A stretch of 64,000 nucleotides of DNA from Phoebastria nigripes (lineage: Eukaryota > Chordata > Aves > Procellariiformes > Diomedeidae). This document shows positions 1-11,656 of the stretch, one piece after another. A model generated the notes under the pieces. That model was given only the letters and a program-made list of their open reading frames with translations. It did not search any database and was not told the origin of the DNA. The position numbers and the translations under genes are program-made. The stretch is from the NCBI GenBank assembly GCA_035582835.1, contig JAYKAV010003100.1, forward strand, positions 304,316-368,315, read 5' to 3'. Position 1 is the first letter of the stretch, and each line of letters starts with the position of its first letter.

Positions 1-3000
1 AAAGTGATCATCTTTCTAGCACGTTTAGAAAAGAAGCAGGTGCAGATTCAGGATTTTCTCATATTAACATATATCTCTGTATTCATTTTTACCTCCTCTG
101 ACTTCAGCAGTTACGCTTAGATAAACAGAACTCCAGAGGAAAGTTGTTAACAGCAGCTCTTACAGTGGCAAACAGCTGGTCTCTCCAAACCTCATTGAAA
201 AGTGCAGAGCTAGCACTGCAAGTAGAATTCACTGTTGTGCTGTATTTAGATAAAGTGCCTTTGACAAGTCTTACGAAGCTGCAACCTCCTAGGACAGAAT
301 TTCTCATTAAGTTTCTTTTTGTCTTTAATTTGTGACTGTTTTTCTCTTAGAGAGAAAAACTTCTGTTTCTTTTAAAAAAAACAAAACAAAACAAAGCTAG
401 TCAGTCTTATGATGTTTCTTTTATGAGTAGATTTCTTCTGAATAAAATTTCTGATTTTTGTTGTGTATGTATGTCTTAGAAGAATCATTTAAATGGAAAG
501 CAGTCGGGATTTGTTCACTGTTTATAGTCAGAATAAATGTAACTATGTAAGAATAATAATTAAAAAAACCCCTGGGAATGAGGCTTGACATCAGTCAGCC
601 AGATGATAATCTTAGTCTTGTTTTGTGTTGGATTTTTTCTGAAGAATAATTAATTCAAACTTCTTAGTAACAAATCACCTTAGCTTGCAACTAAAAAACT
701 CTTCTAAACATTGTGGTGCTTCCTGTGAACCAGAAAGGTATCTATAGGCTTAAAAGTTCTTTGAACTATAACAGCTTATATTCAGAAATGGGCTGACTTT
801 TAAAAAGTATTGACCATCTCTCTTTATAAACTGAATATAAAAAAGAAAGGAAAAAACCTACATGTATCTATTTTACTTGAAGCATCTTTTCAGATAATAG
901 GATTGCAGATCTGATTCTGTGTAGAACAGGGTGAGAAAGAGTGGTTTCGTACTTCTGTGCAATATTTTTGTAATTGGAGCTCTCACCCAGGATAGGGGAG
1001 AAAAAGATTTAATTCCATCTTCTTGAAGAAGAAAAAGTTTGGTTGACTTTCAGTGTTGCAGCCACTGTTTATGGGGTATACTTGAACAGGAGTGAGAGTG
1101 TATATTTTAAATTCTTGTTGTTGAAACTGTTCCAATGCAATGTGAAACAGAGATTCAGCCTGCTGACAGTGAGTGTGATGATAGGCCAGTTATGTCCAGA
1201 GTCCCCTTTCCTACCTAGAAAGGAGGGGGAAAACTGGGCTTCAGTCTCTGTTCTGCAGAGCTCCTCTCTTACAGATTGCTGTTGTGACCAGTTAAGATTT
1301 GACTGTGCACGAATAAACAGCTTTGTCGTGAAGGACTAAAATGGCTTTGTTCTCATACCCTTGGGTATACTTAAAAATGTGGTTTAGACCTCTGAAGAAA
1401 TTCAAACACTGTTCCCCAGTGCAGAGGAGAGAACTGAATCTCTGGTCTTTCACATCCTGATTAAGTGCTGAATTCCAGGAGATGGTTCAATGGAATCGCT
1501 TCATCTGTTGAAGGGAGGAGCTTCCTTTCACTAGGGAAGTTCTGCAGGGTGCTTACGATCCTAGAGATTTTTTACATATTTTGTGATGCATCTCTCTTCT
1601 TCCCCTCCCTCCCCTCCCCGCAGTTGGCCACCCTCAGCATCTCCACGATCAGCCTGCTTAGCTGTCGAATCCTGAATTTATGACTCTGCTCTTGTTTTCA
1701 GTATTTATGATGTTCTTTGATTGTTTGTATAGTAGGATGCTTTACTATAAGAAATCTTGTAGGGAGTGAAAATTAAGGACCTTAAAGGTTTATGTGAGGA
1801 TTGATTATATGTGGAATATGGAAAAGTCCCTCAAACACTAGAGTAAAAATCTGTGAAGCAGGAGAGCCAAAATTGCCTTTCATTTGGTTAATTTATTATT
1901 TCAACTTTAAGTTCTGGTCTTTGTGCTTTCTTTGAACTTACAGCTCTTTCTTTTCCATCCATTTGCCTGTTCCTATCTAGNAAGTTTCTGATTTAGTTTA
2001 TTAAAGTTCTTTGATAATGTGTACGGGTATCTTTATAACCATGTAGACTAGATTATATAAAGTGCAGAGCAGAGATTTAGTTTTTAATGAGAAAAAGAAT
2101 AAAAAACCCACTTTTTTTCCCCTAATTTCCTTTAAGGTTGCAGTGCTGAATAGGATTTCTTAGATAACAAAAGGAAGAATAAATTTTGTATCACAGAGAA
2201 TTTATATTGAATTTATTAAAAGTAAATCTTTAAACTTTAGATCTTATCTCTAAAGACCCTGCTGTCATGATTGTTTGTAAAACAAACAAATTTCTGAGTA
2301 TGGATATTTGTGAAAATTTAAGGTTGGAATATTTTATAANTGATACCATAAGTATTTTAGTAAAAATCTCTGTTCCATCTGTAAACAGAGAGAAAACAGT
2401 AACTCTGTTTCCCTTACAAAAAGAAATAGATTTTGTAAAAGCACATCAAAAGCTCAGATTTGTCCATTAAAAGTGTATTATTCCACCCTTGGTACACTGA
2501 ATGAAAATTAAAGATGAAAATCTGTTTTACCTCAGGATAGCACTTGCAATCATTATGGTGTGTGGACTTCTCAGAATGGAACAGTTCAACACACATGCTT
2601 ATTGGGTCTAGATTTTAAAATACATATCACAAAAAGTGCGTGTGTGTATATATATATACACACACATAGATGACCTGTCTCACAGTAGTGAGGGGGGGGG
2701 AAAAAGCTCGTATTTTAATAGGCAGGGGGAAAATAGTATCAACAGAGAATGCTGTAAACTTCCCTTTAATTGATATTTTACTCAAAATACTTGTTACTGA
2801 CCCCACCCAAAAAACCTTTGTGTAAAAACTGTTTAAAATAATTAACTGCAATTTTATTACTGAGAATGGCTTGCAACAGTTGTTTTATCATTAATCATAT
2901 TGGAGAAGATAACTTGGCAAAAATGTCAAGCAGTAGTAGACCATGCTCATACAAGAGAGGTGGTTTTCTGTCTTTGCACTGCTACTAGCTCAGCTCTATT

Positions 3001-3097
3001 TGTGGTAGGACGGTTCTATTGTAACCTATTTTAGTTTTTTACTTCTCTCCCATATCTGTTTTTTATCACTCTGAATTTTGCTTTTAAAACGAGCTTA
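1..3097. other. Non-coding AT-rich DNA, presumed first ASPH intron or upstream flank
   Basis: No coding exon, RNA gene or recognisable transposon is supported here. Open frames are short and lack codon structure or family resemblance. The stretch lies 5' of the internal ASPH promoter near 8.2 kb, so it is most simply intron 1 of the longer transcript, or upstream flank. Notable contents are a TG/TA/CA microsatellite near 2641 and a C/T-rich, acceptor-like tract near 1605-1624. The intron assignment is inference, because the upstream first exon is outside the window. Confidence 0.55.
2641..2664. repeat. Self-complementary (TG)(TA)(CA) microsatellite
   Basis: Three TG units, six TA units and then CA units form a perfect 24-base palindrome, with CA units continuing past it. 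Such tracts are length-variable and can extrude as cruciforms. No function is implied. Confidence 0.85.
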
Positions 3098-3098
3098 G

Positions 3099-4455
3099 AA
3101 TCATAGAATCATTAAGGTTGGAAAAGACCTCTAAGATCATCGAGTCCAACCGTGAACCCAACGCCACCATGCCCACTAAACCATGTCCCTAAGCGCCTCA
3201 TCTACACGTCTTTTAAATACTTCCAGGGATGGTGACTCCACCACTTCCCTGGGCAGCCTNTTCCAATGCTTAACCACTCTTTCAGTAAAGAAATTTTTCC
3301 TAATGTCCAATCTAAACCTCCCCTGGCGCAACTTGAGGCCATTTCCTCTCGTCCTATCGCTAGTTGCTTGGCAGAAGAGACCAACACCCACCTCGCTGCA
3401 ACCTCCTTTCAGGTAGTTGTAGAGCACAGTAAGGTCTCTCCTCAGCCTCCTCTTCTCCAGGCTAAACAGTCCCAGTTCCCTCTGCCGCTCCTCATAAGAC
3501 TTGTTCTCTAGACCCTTCACCAGCCTCATTGCCCTCCTCTGGACACGCTCCAGCACCTCAATGTCCTTCTTGGAGTGAGGGGCCCAAAACTGAACACAGT
3601 ATTCGAGGTGGGGCCTCACCAGTGCCGAGTACAGGGGCACGATCACTTCCCTACTCCTGCTGGCCACGCTATTTCTGATACAGGCCAGGATGCNNTTGGC
3701 CTTCTTGGCCACCTGGGCACACTGCCGGCTCATATTCAGCTGGCTGTCAACCAGCACCCCCAGGTCCTTTTCCGCCAGGCAGCTTTCCAGCCACTCTTCC
3801 CCCAGCCTGTAGCGTTGCATGGGGTTGTTGTGGCCAAAGTGCAGGACGCGGCACTTGGCCTTGTTGAACCTCATGCAGTTGGCCTCAGCCCATCGATCCA
3901 GCCTGTCCAGGTCCCTCTGCAGAGCCTTCCTACCCTCAAGCAGATCGACACTGCTGCCCAGCTTGGTGTCGTCTGCAAACTTACTGAGGGAGCACTCAAT
4001 CCCCTCATCCAGATCGTTGATAAAGATATTGAACAAGACCAGCCCCAAAATGGAGCCCTGGGGGACACCGCTTGTGACCGGCCGCCAAGTGGACTTCGCT
4101 CCATTCACCACAACTCTCTGGGCCCGGCCGCCCAGCCAGTTTTCTACCCAGCGCAGAGTACACCTGTCTAGGCCATGAGCCGCCAGCTTCTCTAGGAGAA
4201 TGCTGTGGGAGACAGTGTCGAAGACTTTACTGAAGTCCAGGTAGACCACATCCACAGCCTTTCCCTCATCCACTAGGCGGGTCACCTGGTCATAGAAGGA
4301 GATCAGGTTGGTCAAGCAGGACCTGCCTTTCATGAACCCGTGCTGGCTGGGCCTGATCCCCTGGTTGTCCCGCACATGGCTTGCAAGCGCCCTCAAGATG
4401 AACCGCTCCATAATCTTCCCTNGCACCGAGGTCAGGCTGACAGGCTTGTTCTAAA
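3099..4455 (-). mobile_element. CR1 LINE, 5'-truncated, antisense to ASPH
   Basis: The left edge reads AATCATAGAATCATTAAGG, the reverse complement of the CR1 3' end with its ATTCTATGATT repeat. Reading leftward from about 4455, the minus strand holds the C-terminal half of the CR1 pol protein. The endonuclease part is missing, which is the usual 5' truncation of target-primed reverse transcription. No target-site duplication is visible, as is normal for CR1. The frame is open apart from ambiguous bases, so this is one of the better-preserved copies here. Confidence 0.95.
3176..4426 (-). pseudogene. CR1 reverse transcriptase fragment (C-terminal half of pol)
   Basis: This open frame of about 416 codons carries reverse transcriptase landmarks in order: YLDFSKVFD (first catalytic Asp block), the [10 protein letters not shown] block, and FADDTKL (catalytic Asp-Asp). 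The thumb and C-terminal region follows and ends EALRDMV-stop. The usual endonuclease and N-terminal RT blocks are absent, so the protein is incomplete and cannot act alone. Three N sites give undefined residues. The Met at the left of the frame is not a natural start; the frame is open because of truncation. Neighbours are non-coding ASPH DNA. Confidence 0.9.
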
Positions 4456-6562
4456 GTTGCCCTATGGTCTAGCTGACTGATAATTTTTACTTCTGAAATG
4501 CTATTTTTAGGTATTTCTCTGAGGTTAGTGTTTTGTTGTTTTCCCTTTAACTGTGTTTTTCTAATTTCTAGTCACTGCCTGCTGCTGTGCACNGTTCTCT
4601 TCATGTGATAATCCATAATTGCTTCTGTATTACTTCCTAATGCACCTTTGTGGGAAATAATTATACATATCACAAAAGCTTAGCTTGATGCTTTGAAGCC
4701 TGCCTTTATTTTTGTGTTCACAGTTGACTTTTTTTTTCCTCTAAGCTTCTTTGATTGCACTTTGGTAGTGATCTACAGGTGGAATTAATGCTGCTAGTCT
4801 TGATTGTCAATTATGCTTTTCTAAAATTAACTAAGATAGCATGGAGTGCATAGTTGTAGTAAAACTAACTTGAAAATAGTTTTTGAATTTGAAACAGTTA
4901 TCTAAATGAGGTGAAGAATAATAACTTTGAGTGTTAGTGAAGCAATTTGAGTTGCTTCAAAAAAGAACCAACAGACAAACCTGTAGTCACAGCATTTGAA
5001 CACGGTAGAATGAGACCTTGCAAGAAGGTCTTGCGCTGTTGACTTAGCTATCCCAATCTTGAATTGTATTTTAAATATGTATCTATTCAATTTAACCTTT
5101 GTCTTTCACAAAACTAACCAAAATTATGCTGTCTGGTATTTTGAACTATAGCATTCAGAGAGATACATGTGTAAGCTGTATTTTTCAAGGTGTGCGTTAA
5201 TGTATGTTGTTCATGGGGTGTATGATCAGTTTTGTGGCCCTTTGGTCCATCTTCCTTTTGATGAGCCTGAAGAGTTTCTCTGTTTTAGCTGTAGCCTCGC
5301 CTTTCAGGAAGGAAGATGTTTGTCATTTCTTGGGAATACATGTTCTTACAATCAATTGATTTTTAAAGGGCACAAGATAAGGCTGTGGGTACTTGGTTAA
5401 AGGTCAACATATGTGTGTTAGTTCAGATTGGGAGTGTACATTTGAAATTAATTTCTTGAGTGTCTCCACTCACTTTGCTTTTACTCGTGCTGTTGTCCCT
5501 GAATATACTTAGGTTTGAATGAAATGAAACAGAAAGATATGCTGCAACCATGTATGGGCATTCAGCCAGGTAAGATCTAATCTGGATCAATCCCCCCCAA
5601 AATACGTATAATATGGACTTCAGGTTCTCAGCATCAGTTGTGTGCTCTATGAATCCACTTGTAGTAAGATCGGGTATCTGCAAAGGCAGGTGCAGCCGAA
5701 GTGAAGTTGCAACAAATTGCCTAATCTAATGCCTGTCAAAACAATATATGTTTTATGTACAATAGACCACATATAATTGCATGTACAATTATTTCCCTTA
5801 ATAAGCTGTTGATTTCTCTGTATATTTGGTGTCTTTTACCCTTTGTTTAAATTTTCCTCCTATCTTGCTCTAAATCGCTTGTGCATCACATAAGTTGCTG
5901 AAATGTACTAGTCAGGAGGTCTTTCTTAAAGCATCTGTTCTGTTTGATGTATTCAAGTGGCTTTAAAAATAGTTAAAAGATACATTAGTTATAGAATCAA
6001 CAGCCTGTAGTTTCTTTACATCCATTTGGAAAGTCTTAAACTCAGTTGGGTGTTATTTCTCACTTTTTTTTTCCCTTGAGCTATTGGGAAGTGCATTTGG
6101 GAATTAGCTGCTGGATGTTAAAACCACAGGAGGTATATGTTGTTTTTCAAAGTAGCTGTAACATTCTACTGTTCACTCTGTCTGCCTGATGGCTATGTTA
6201 TTTAAAGAAGTGTGGGGAGGAAGGGCGGAGTGCTAGATCCTAAAGTTTTTATTAGGGTTGCTGTTAATGAGACATGAGTTTGTTTCTGTCTTCCTCCCAC
6301 CCAAAAGGAACTGGCTTTTGTTTGAAATGCAGTGGGAAAATACTAGTTTGCTAAAATTGAAGATGTAAATAAGTTGAATAGTGTATTAGTGGGTTTTCTT
6401 TTCCTCCTTTTCTGGTCCTTAAGAAGAAGGGAGTATGTTGATCATTAATCATTTGTGTTAGCTTTAAATAGTACAGGTAGCGTGACTATTGTCAGAATTT
6501 AAAGGAGGGGTGAGTGAAATGAGTTAGTGTTCCCTTTCTGGAAAGGGAGGGCAACAAAGCAA
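4456..6562. other. Non-coding DNA between two CR1 copies
   Basis: AT-rich sequence with short chance frames only. No exon with plausible splice sites in the ASPH phase, no RNA gene and no recognisable transposon was seen. Confidence 0.5.
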
Positions 6563-7388
6563 AATCATAGAATCGTTTAGGTTGGAAAAGACCTTTAAGA
6601 TGATTGAGTCTACCTGTTAACCTAGCANTGTCAAGTCCACCACTAAACCATGTCCCTAAGTGCCTCATCTACACGTCTTTTAAATACTTCCAGGGATGGT
6701 GACTCCACCACTTCCCTGGGCAGCCTGTTCCAATGCTTGACAACCCTTTCANTGAAGAAATTTTTCCTAATATTCAATCTAAACCTCCCCTGGTGCAACT
6801 TGAGGCCATTTCCTCTCATCCTATCACTTGTTACTTGGGAGAAGAGACCGATANCCACCTCACTCAAACCTCCTTTCAGGTAGTTGTAGAGCACAGTAAG
6901 GTCTCTCCTCAGCCTCCTCTTCTCCAGGCTAAACAGTCCCAGTTGCCTCAGCCGCTCCTCATAAGACTTGTTCTCCAGACCCTTCACCAGCTTCGTTGCC
7001 CTTCTCTGGACACGCTCCAGCACCTCAGCGTCCTTCTTGTAGTGAGGGGCCCAAAACTGAACACAGTATTCAAGGTGGGGCCTCACCAGTGCCGAGTACA
7101 GGGGCACGATCACTTCCCTACTCCTGCTGGCCACACTATTTCTGATACAGGCCAGGATGCCGTTGGCCTTCTTGGCCACCTGGGCACACTGCTGGCTCAT
7201 ATTCAGCNGGCTGNCAACCAGCACCCCCAGGTCCTTTTCCGACAGGCAGCTTTCCAGCCACTCTTCCCCCAGCCTGTAGCGTTGCATGGGGTTGTTGTGA
7301 CCCAAGTGCNGGACCNGGCACTTNGCCTTGTTGAACCTCATGCAGTTGGCCTCAGCCCATCGATCCAGCCTGTCCAGATCCCCCTGCT
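6563..7388 (-). mobile_element. CR1 LINE 3' fragment, antisense to ASPH
   Basis: Starts at the left with AATCATAGAATCGTTTAGG (CR1 3' end). The minus strand encodes the RT C-terminal region, about 232 codons from MRFNK to EALRDMV, closely similar to the copy at 3099-4455. It breaks off within the segment just after the FADD block, so it is shorter and lacks the catalytic Asp residues. Several N bases interrupt it. Its right edge runs into a 16-base direct repeat. Confidence 0.93.
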
Positions 7389-7420
7389 ACTTTTAACAAC
7401 ACCTCTGCTACTTTTAACAA
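7384..7420. repeat. Short direct repeat at the truncated 5' edge of a CR1
   Basis: The 16-base word CTGCTACTTTTAACAA occurs at 7384-7399 and again at 7405-7420, a period of 21. The first copy overlaps the last bases of CR1 homology. It may be a repair or slippage by-product of insertion. Confidence 0.75.
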
Positions 7421-8054
7421 ATACACAATAGAAATTTTGCCTGGTTTACATTTATGGCATGTGGTGTATTGCACTCTAGGGAAACAGGCTTTGCTTTGGC
7501 ACAACTATCAGTAACCCTCCTTTGNACCTGCTAGAAGCAAATATGAGGTGTACCAGGGCAACAGTTCTGATCTGAAAATTCTTTGGCAAGAATGCGTGTG
7601 GTTGATTTCAAGTAACTCTTAGACTCAAAACTACGTTTTAGAAATTAGCTGTCTTTTATTCTTAAAGTAGTTAGCAAGTTTCAAATAAGCAGTCTCTACA
7701 GGATACTCAGGAAGCCTGGTAGAGGAGTGCCAACATGGAGAAAGTTTCTTGGGCGAGGGCCAACTTAACAAATGCAAGCAGGCAAGCTTTGTGTCCAGAC
7801 TTGTGTTTCAGCTTATGCTGATGGATTCAATGTCCTTAGAGCTCAGGCACTGAGGCGTGTGTTGCAGTAAAAATACTACAGTACAATGTGCTCGGTTTCA
7901 TTCACTGCTGTGTTTGATGTTGGAGGATTAAGGGGAGGGGAAAGGATCAAGTACCCAGGATGCTCTGTTAGGAGGAGTAAGTGAATTTGATTGTCGTCAG
8001 AACTAGATTGCCATATGAGTTCAGAAAAGTGTTTGGCTCCTGAGGATAACTGCT
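7421..8054. other. Region upstream of the internal ASPH promoter
   Basis: No exon or repeat was recognised. Because it lies directly 5' of the short first exon at 8244, it is the natural place for further promoter or enhancer elements. Confidence 0.4.
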
Positions 8055-8064
8055 CTAAAAATAG
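8055..8064 (+). promoter_or_regulatory. Candidate MEF2 site of the internal ASPH promoter
   Basis: CTAAAAATAG fits the MEF2 consensus YTAWWWWTAR exactly and lies about 180 bases upstream of the ATG of the alternative first exon. In the human locus the second promoter, which drives junctin and related ER/SR forms, is known to respond to MEF2. That makes this a plausible conserved muscle element. No TATA box was evident and the transcription start cannot be placed. Confidence 0.5.
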
Positions 8065-8243
8065 ATTTGGAGGAGAGGTTTCTCTTGGGTCCAGTTTCGT
8101 GTTCCAGCAGAGCTGGCTTTAGGAAACTTGTTTGCTCCTGTTGCAAGACTACAGTGAGGATAAATCATTTCTTATTCTGCCTTCAACATTAATTTTTGAG
8201 ATATCGACATTCGTTCTGTCTGTGGAAATCGAGCACTAATGTT

Positions 8244-8259
8244 ATGGCTGACGACACAG
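8244..8259 (+). CDS. ASPH: ASPH alternative first coding exon (MADDT)
   Basis: ATG GCT GAC GAC ACA G, followed by the donor gtataa. The split codon G|AG joins exactly to the next exon to give MADDT-E-TKHGG. Mammalian junctin and related forms begin MAEDKETKHGG, so length, acidic composition and phase all match the short N terminus used by the internal promoter. This cytoplasmic tail replaces the longer Ser/Gly-rich N terminus of the full-length enzyme. The 5' UTR lies immediately upstream, with a MEF2 motif about 180 bases away. Only 16 coding bases are present, so the call rests on the perfect join and family resemblance. Confidence 0.85.
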
Positions 8260-11200
8260 GTATAATCCTAACCTTTTTGTGAACAAATGGAAAATGCGTA
8301 GTTGCAAATACCGGCTATGTCTGATTTTGTAATCAGCAAAATAACTGGCTTACTGTGGTGTGTTGGTGTTTTCTAGCCACTTTGCTGTTCTACTCTGCAT
8401 TACAGGCTGCCTCTGTTCTCTTTGATTAAATGTTCTCTAGGGTAGAGGTATTTCATGAGTTTATGGCAGGTGGTTAATTGTAAGTTAGTTTTTGCTTGAG
8501 TAGATCACACATTAACATAAAAGACATTGTTTTGTCTTCAAATATCTGACTTTAAAGTCGTTTTTGGAGTATGTGAAATTACTAGGTGTCTTTAACATAA
8601 GCTAAAGTAAAAGGAATAAAGGTTTTCATACATTTTTATCTAGGCGTGACTGTTAATGCAGGGTGGGTGAGGTATAGGACTTTTAAAGATTTGCCGTTGA
8701 GGAATAGAGCACACTTTAAGACTTTGTGATGTCTGCCAAAAGACATCTGGTGGTGTAAGCACAGGCTTACCAGATATGGCAAGTGACCTACTTCTGACAT
8801 GGCTGGCAGTATGTGCAGGGAAGGGGCTTGAATTGAGAATGAACTGTCTGGAATGAGCTCTGAGCCAGTGTCAGTCCTTGCAATGTTTTGTTCTGACCCT
8901 ATGTGTAGGGTTATCTGTGCAGACCATAGGTAAATTTTATGTTACATAACTTCCATTTATATTAAAGCGTTGCCTGATCAAGCTGCCATGGTTGAATTCT
9001 TAGCAGAATTTTTCAAGAGTTTTGAAAATAATTCTTCTGTAAGATAGGAGGCCACAGCATAAAAATGTATCTTTGTGACTGTTGTGAATGATATTTTTAT
9101 AGCAGAATCTGTTTTTGAGGGATTTGCATGAAACAGTCTTTTAGACTAGAAAAAATATGAACAGCTAGGCTTGATTACTTAAATGTCCTTTTTTTTTTTT
9201 TTTTCCCCTTTCTTCTTCCATTTTCCTGTTCTTTTCTTCTAATAAGTAAAGCCCCTTTCTTCAGAGGCAACTAGCAGTAAACAGTAGAAAACTAAGGTAA
9301 ATGAGTAAGTGTGAAATACAGTAAGATTCTCTTTCCTGTTTGCCTCTACCTAGTTTGCTCTAGAACAAAGTTGTAACCTGGAATCATTTAAAATGTTTTT
9401 AGCCTTAAGGTTTCATTTTTAAATACATACAAAGCTTCCGTTGACTGTGTTGGANCACAGGAGTAGCGAAGTTCTAGTATTACAAGTATAATTGTTTATT
9501 TCTGAATATTAAAAAGTTCCAACTCAAGAGTACGTTAAATAATTTTCACATACAGTTGATCATATTTCTGAATGTACTGGCACACGCTGCTTGTCTTTGC
9601 CTCTATTTTTAGGCTACCTGTACAACTTTCCCACAAGAGAGGTGTTATGATGAGTTATGTATATGGAACTTGCACGTATGTAATTAGGGTACTGTGCAGT
9701 AGCAAGCAATACATGCCTGATGTGAGGCTAAGTTGTCTTGTTTTCTCTCTGAATATTATTGGATAGCCTATACCAAGGCAACTTTTTGTTTAATATAGAA
9801 AAGAAATTAAATAGTTGGTATTTGATCTTTGTACGGANTAGTCTTAATAAAAGAATATTTTTTTTTCAATAAATTCTGAGCTGAGTAAGACCTGACAAAA
9901 TCAGTTTGGTTTTTTGTTGTTGTTGTTTGTTTTGTTTTGTGGTGGCATTTGGGTTTTTTTTGTTTGGGTGTTTTTTNNNNTTTTTTTTTTTTTTTTTTTT
10001 TTATTTATTGGTCTGAACTCAGTATATAGCACAATGAATGTAATAAAAGGTTAGTTTATTACTTTGTTTTTTTTTTTTTTTATTTATTGGTCTGAACTCA
10101 GTATATAGCACAATGAATGTAATAAAAGGTTAGTTTATTACAGCTGTGAACCTGATGGCAAGCAGGGTCTGAAGGTACTTCTGTATAATATCTATTACAG
10201 AAGTCAGTCAGTCACCAATCTCTCACTACTCATCTTTCAGAGCTGCTCCATTTTATTCTAAAAAATGATCATGTTGATATTTAGCAGTTGAGAGTATTGT
10301 CTTTTTCTGTGATCAGTGTTGATAAATACATCAAACATTACTTGCAATTAGTATGATAAAGTTAACTCCCCACCTTATTATATTATCACAATATTCATGA
10401 CAAAGTTNGTCGAGTATTTCAAAATCTGTAAGAAATAGTTTTACTTCAGTAGCTAGGACTGGATGTGGTTGAATGGGCAAAGGCTGGTGCTTAGAAGGGA
10501 GTGAAGTGGAATAGGCTGGTAGACATGAAACTGTGGCCAAGTCCCAGCCTTGCAGCGGTAGTATCAGGAGGCAGAAGAGCAGACCTTGAGCTTTGGAGAA
10601 AGGCCACAGGCATCTTTTTGGATGCACATGTATTTACTACATGTATCCCTCTTTCCCTAAAGTGATCCTAAAGCAATGGACCAAGCAATTTATGTCTTCT
10701 CTAGTGGTGATGTCCATTTGAAACCCCCTACNCATATGCTAGGTTGAGGTCTTTCTTTTCCCAGTGGTTTGTTTACAACTACTGTATTTTTTATATACAC
10801 TTACCTTCCATATGTGCAGTTATAAATGAAGCTGTGACTTGCATTAAGTCTCTGTGTCATCCTTTTACTTGTATGTTCTATGGGACTGGAAGTCTAAAGG
10901 TATTCAGCATGTAGTGAATCTCTGCTTGATTCTAAGCAACAGGGAAGATATTTTTAGTTGGTAGAGTGTCTGAGCTTGGAGTCTTACCCTTAATATGGTT
11001 TAGATTTTTAGGCTTCTTAGGCTATTTGAATTTTCACGTTGATTCCGTGAGCTAATTCAGCTAGCTTTGAAACTTGCTACAGAAGAGACGCTTTTCTTCC
11101 AAGGTGTTTCTGCTGGTCATGTTGCCCTCTGGTGGCAGTTTGAGAACTGTTGGTATAAATGCAAAGCATCTCAAAAATGTTAAGCTCTGTATAAATACAC

Positions 11201-11349
11201 ACTAAAGGGGAGGGAGGGGGGATTTCCAACTAAGTTGTTAAGACAAATTACATGCCGGTTTTTGGTTGGTTATAGGGGTTTTACTTAGATAATCATCGAG
11301 CTTCCCGCTGTAATTCACAGTGATATGAAAAGCAAGTAACAGTGGTGAA

Positions 11350-11381
<32 letters not shown>

Positions 11382-11506
11382 TGTTACTCAAATGTCTTGT
11401 ATTCTGTGTAGTCATAAGAAACAAGATTTATAATTATATCCTCAATCATAATTTTCGAACTCCTATACAAATCCATTTTTCCTACTTGTTTGCCTTACTT
11501 TAACAG
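8260..11506 (+). other. ASPH intron between first exon and membrane-anchor exon
   Basis: Non-coding, with a T tract at about 9189-9204, a T-rich stretch with an assembly gap near 9977, the tandem duplication described separately, and an A tract at about 11353-11380. No further exon or transposon was recognised. Confidence 0.7.
9981..10144. repeat. Tandem duplication of a 79-base unit beside an assembly gap
   Basis: The segment starting TTATTTATTGGTCTGAACTC at about 10001 is repeated at 10080, offset 79 bases, with essentially identical sequence through GGTTAGTTTATTAC. Each copy is preceded by a poly(T) run. Four N bases at 9977-9980 adjoin the first copy. The unit could be a real duplication or an assembly artefact of overlapping contig ends. 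Confidence 0.85.
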
Positions 11507-11656
11507 AGACTAAGCATGGAGGAAGCAAGAATGGAAAGAAAGAAGGCCTCTCTGGAAGCTCATTTTTCACCTGGTTTATGGTAATTGCTTTGCTGGGAGT
11601 TTGGACATCAGTAGCAGTTGTCTGGTTTGAACTTGTAGATTATGAAGAAGTTCTAG
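11507..11656 (+). CDS. ASPH: ASPH exon: cytoplasmic tail and transmembrane anchor
   Basis: Acceptor tttaacag, donor CTAG|gtaaga, 150 bases, phase 1-1. It encodes ETKHGGSKNGKKEGLSG, then a hydrophobic helix beginning SFFTWFMVIALLGVW and running to VVWF, then ELVDYEEVL. In the short-start isoform the membrane segment spans about residues 25-46. It is a type II signal anchor with the basic side cytosolic and the remainder in the ER/SR lumen. The sequence is almost identical to the mammalian anchor shared by AspH, junctin and junctate. It is the constitutive module on which all downstream alternatives are built. Confidence 0.97.

Noticed and set aside
1043..1339. 98-codon plus-strand frame
   Set aside because: No domain, no splice context and no conserved motif; expected by chance in this length of DNA.
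3575..4171. Plus-strand 198-codon open frame
   Set aside because: It is the complement of the CR1 reverse transcriptase and has no independent features.
10331..10627. 98-codon minus-strand frame
   Set aside because: Mixed hydrophobic composition with no recognisable family and no promoter or poly(A) context.
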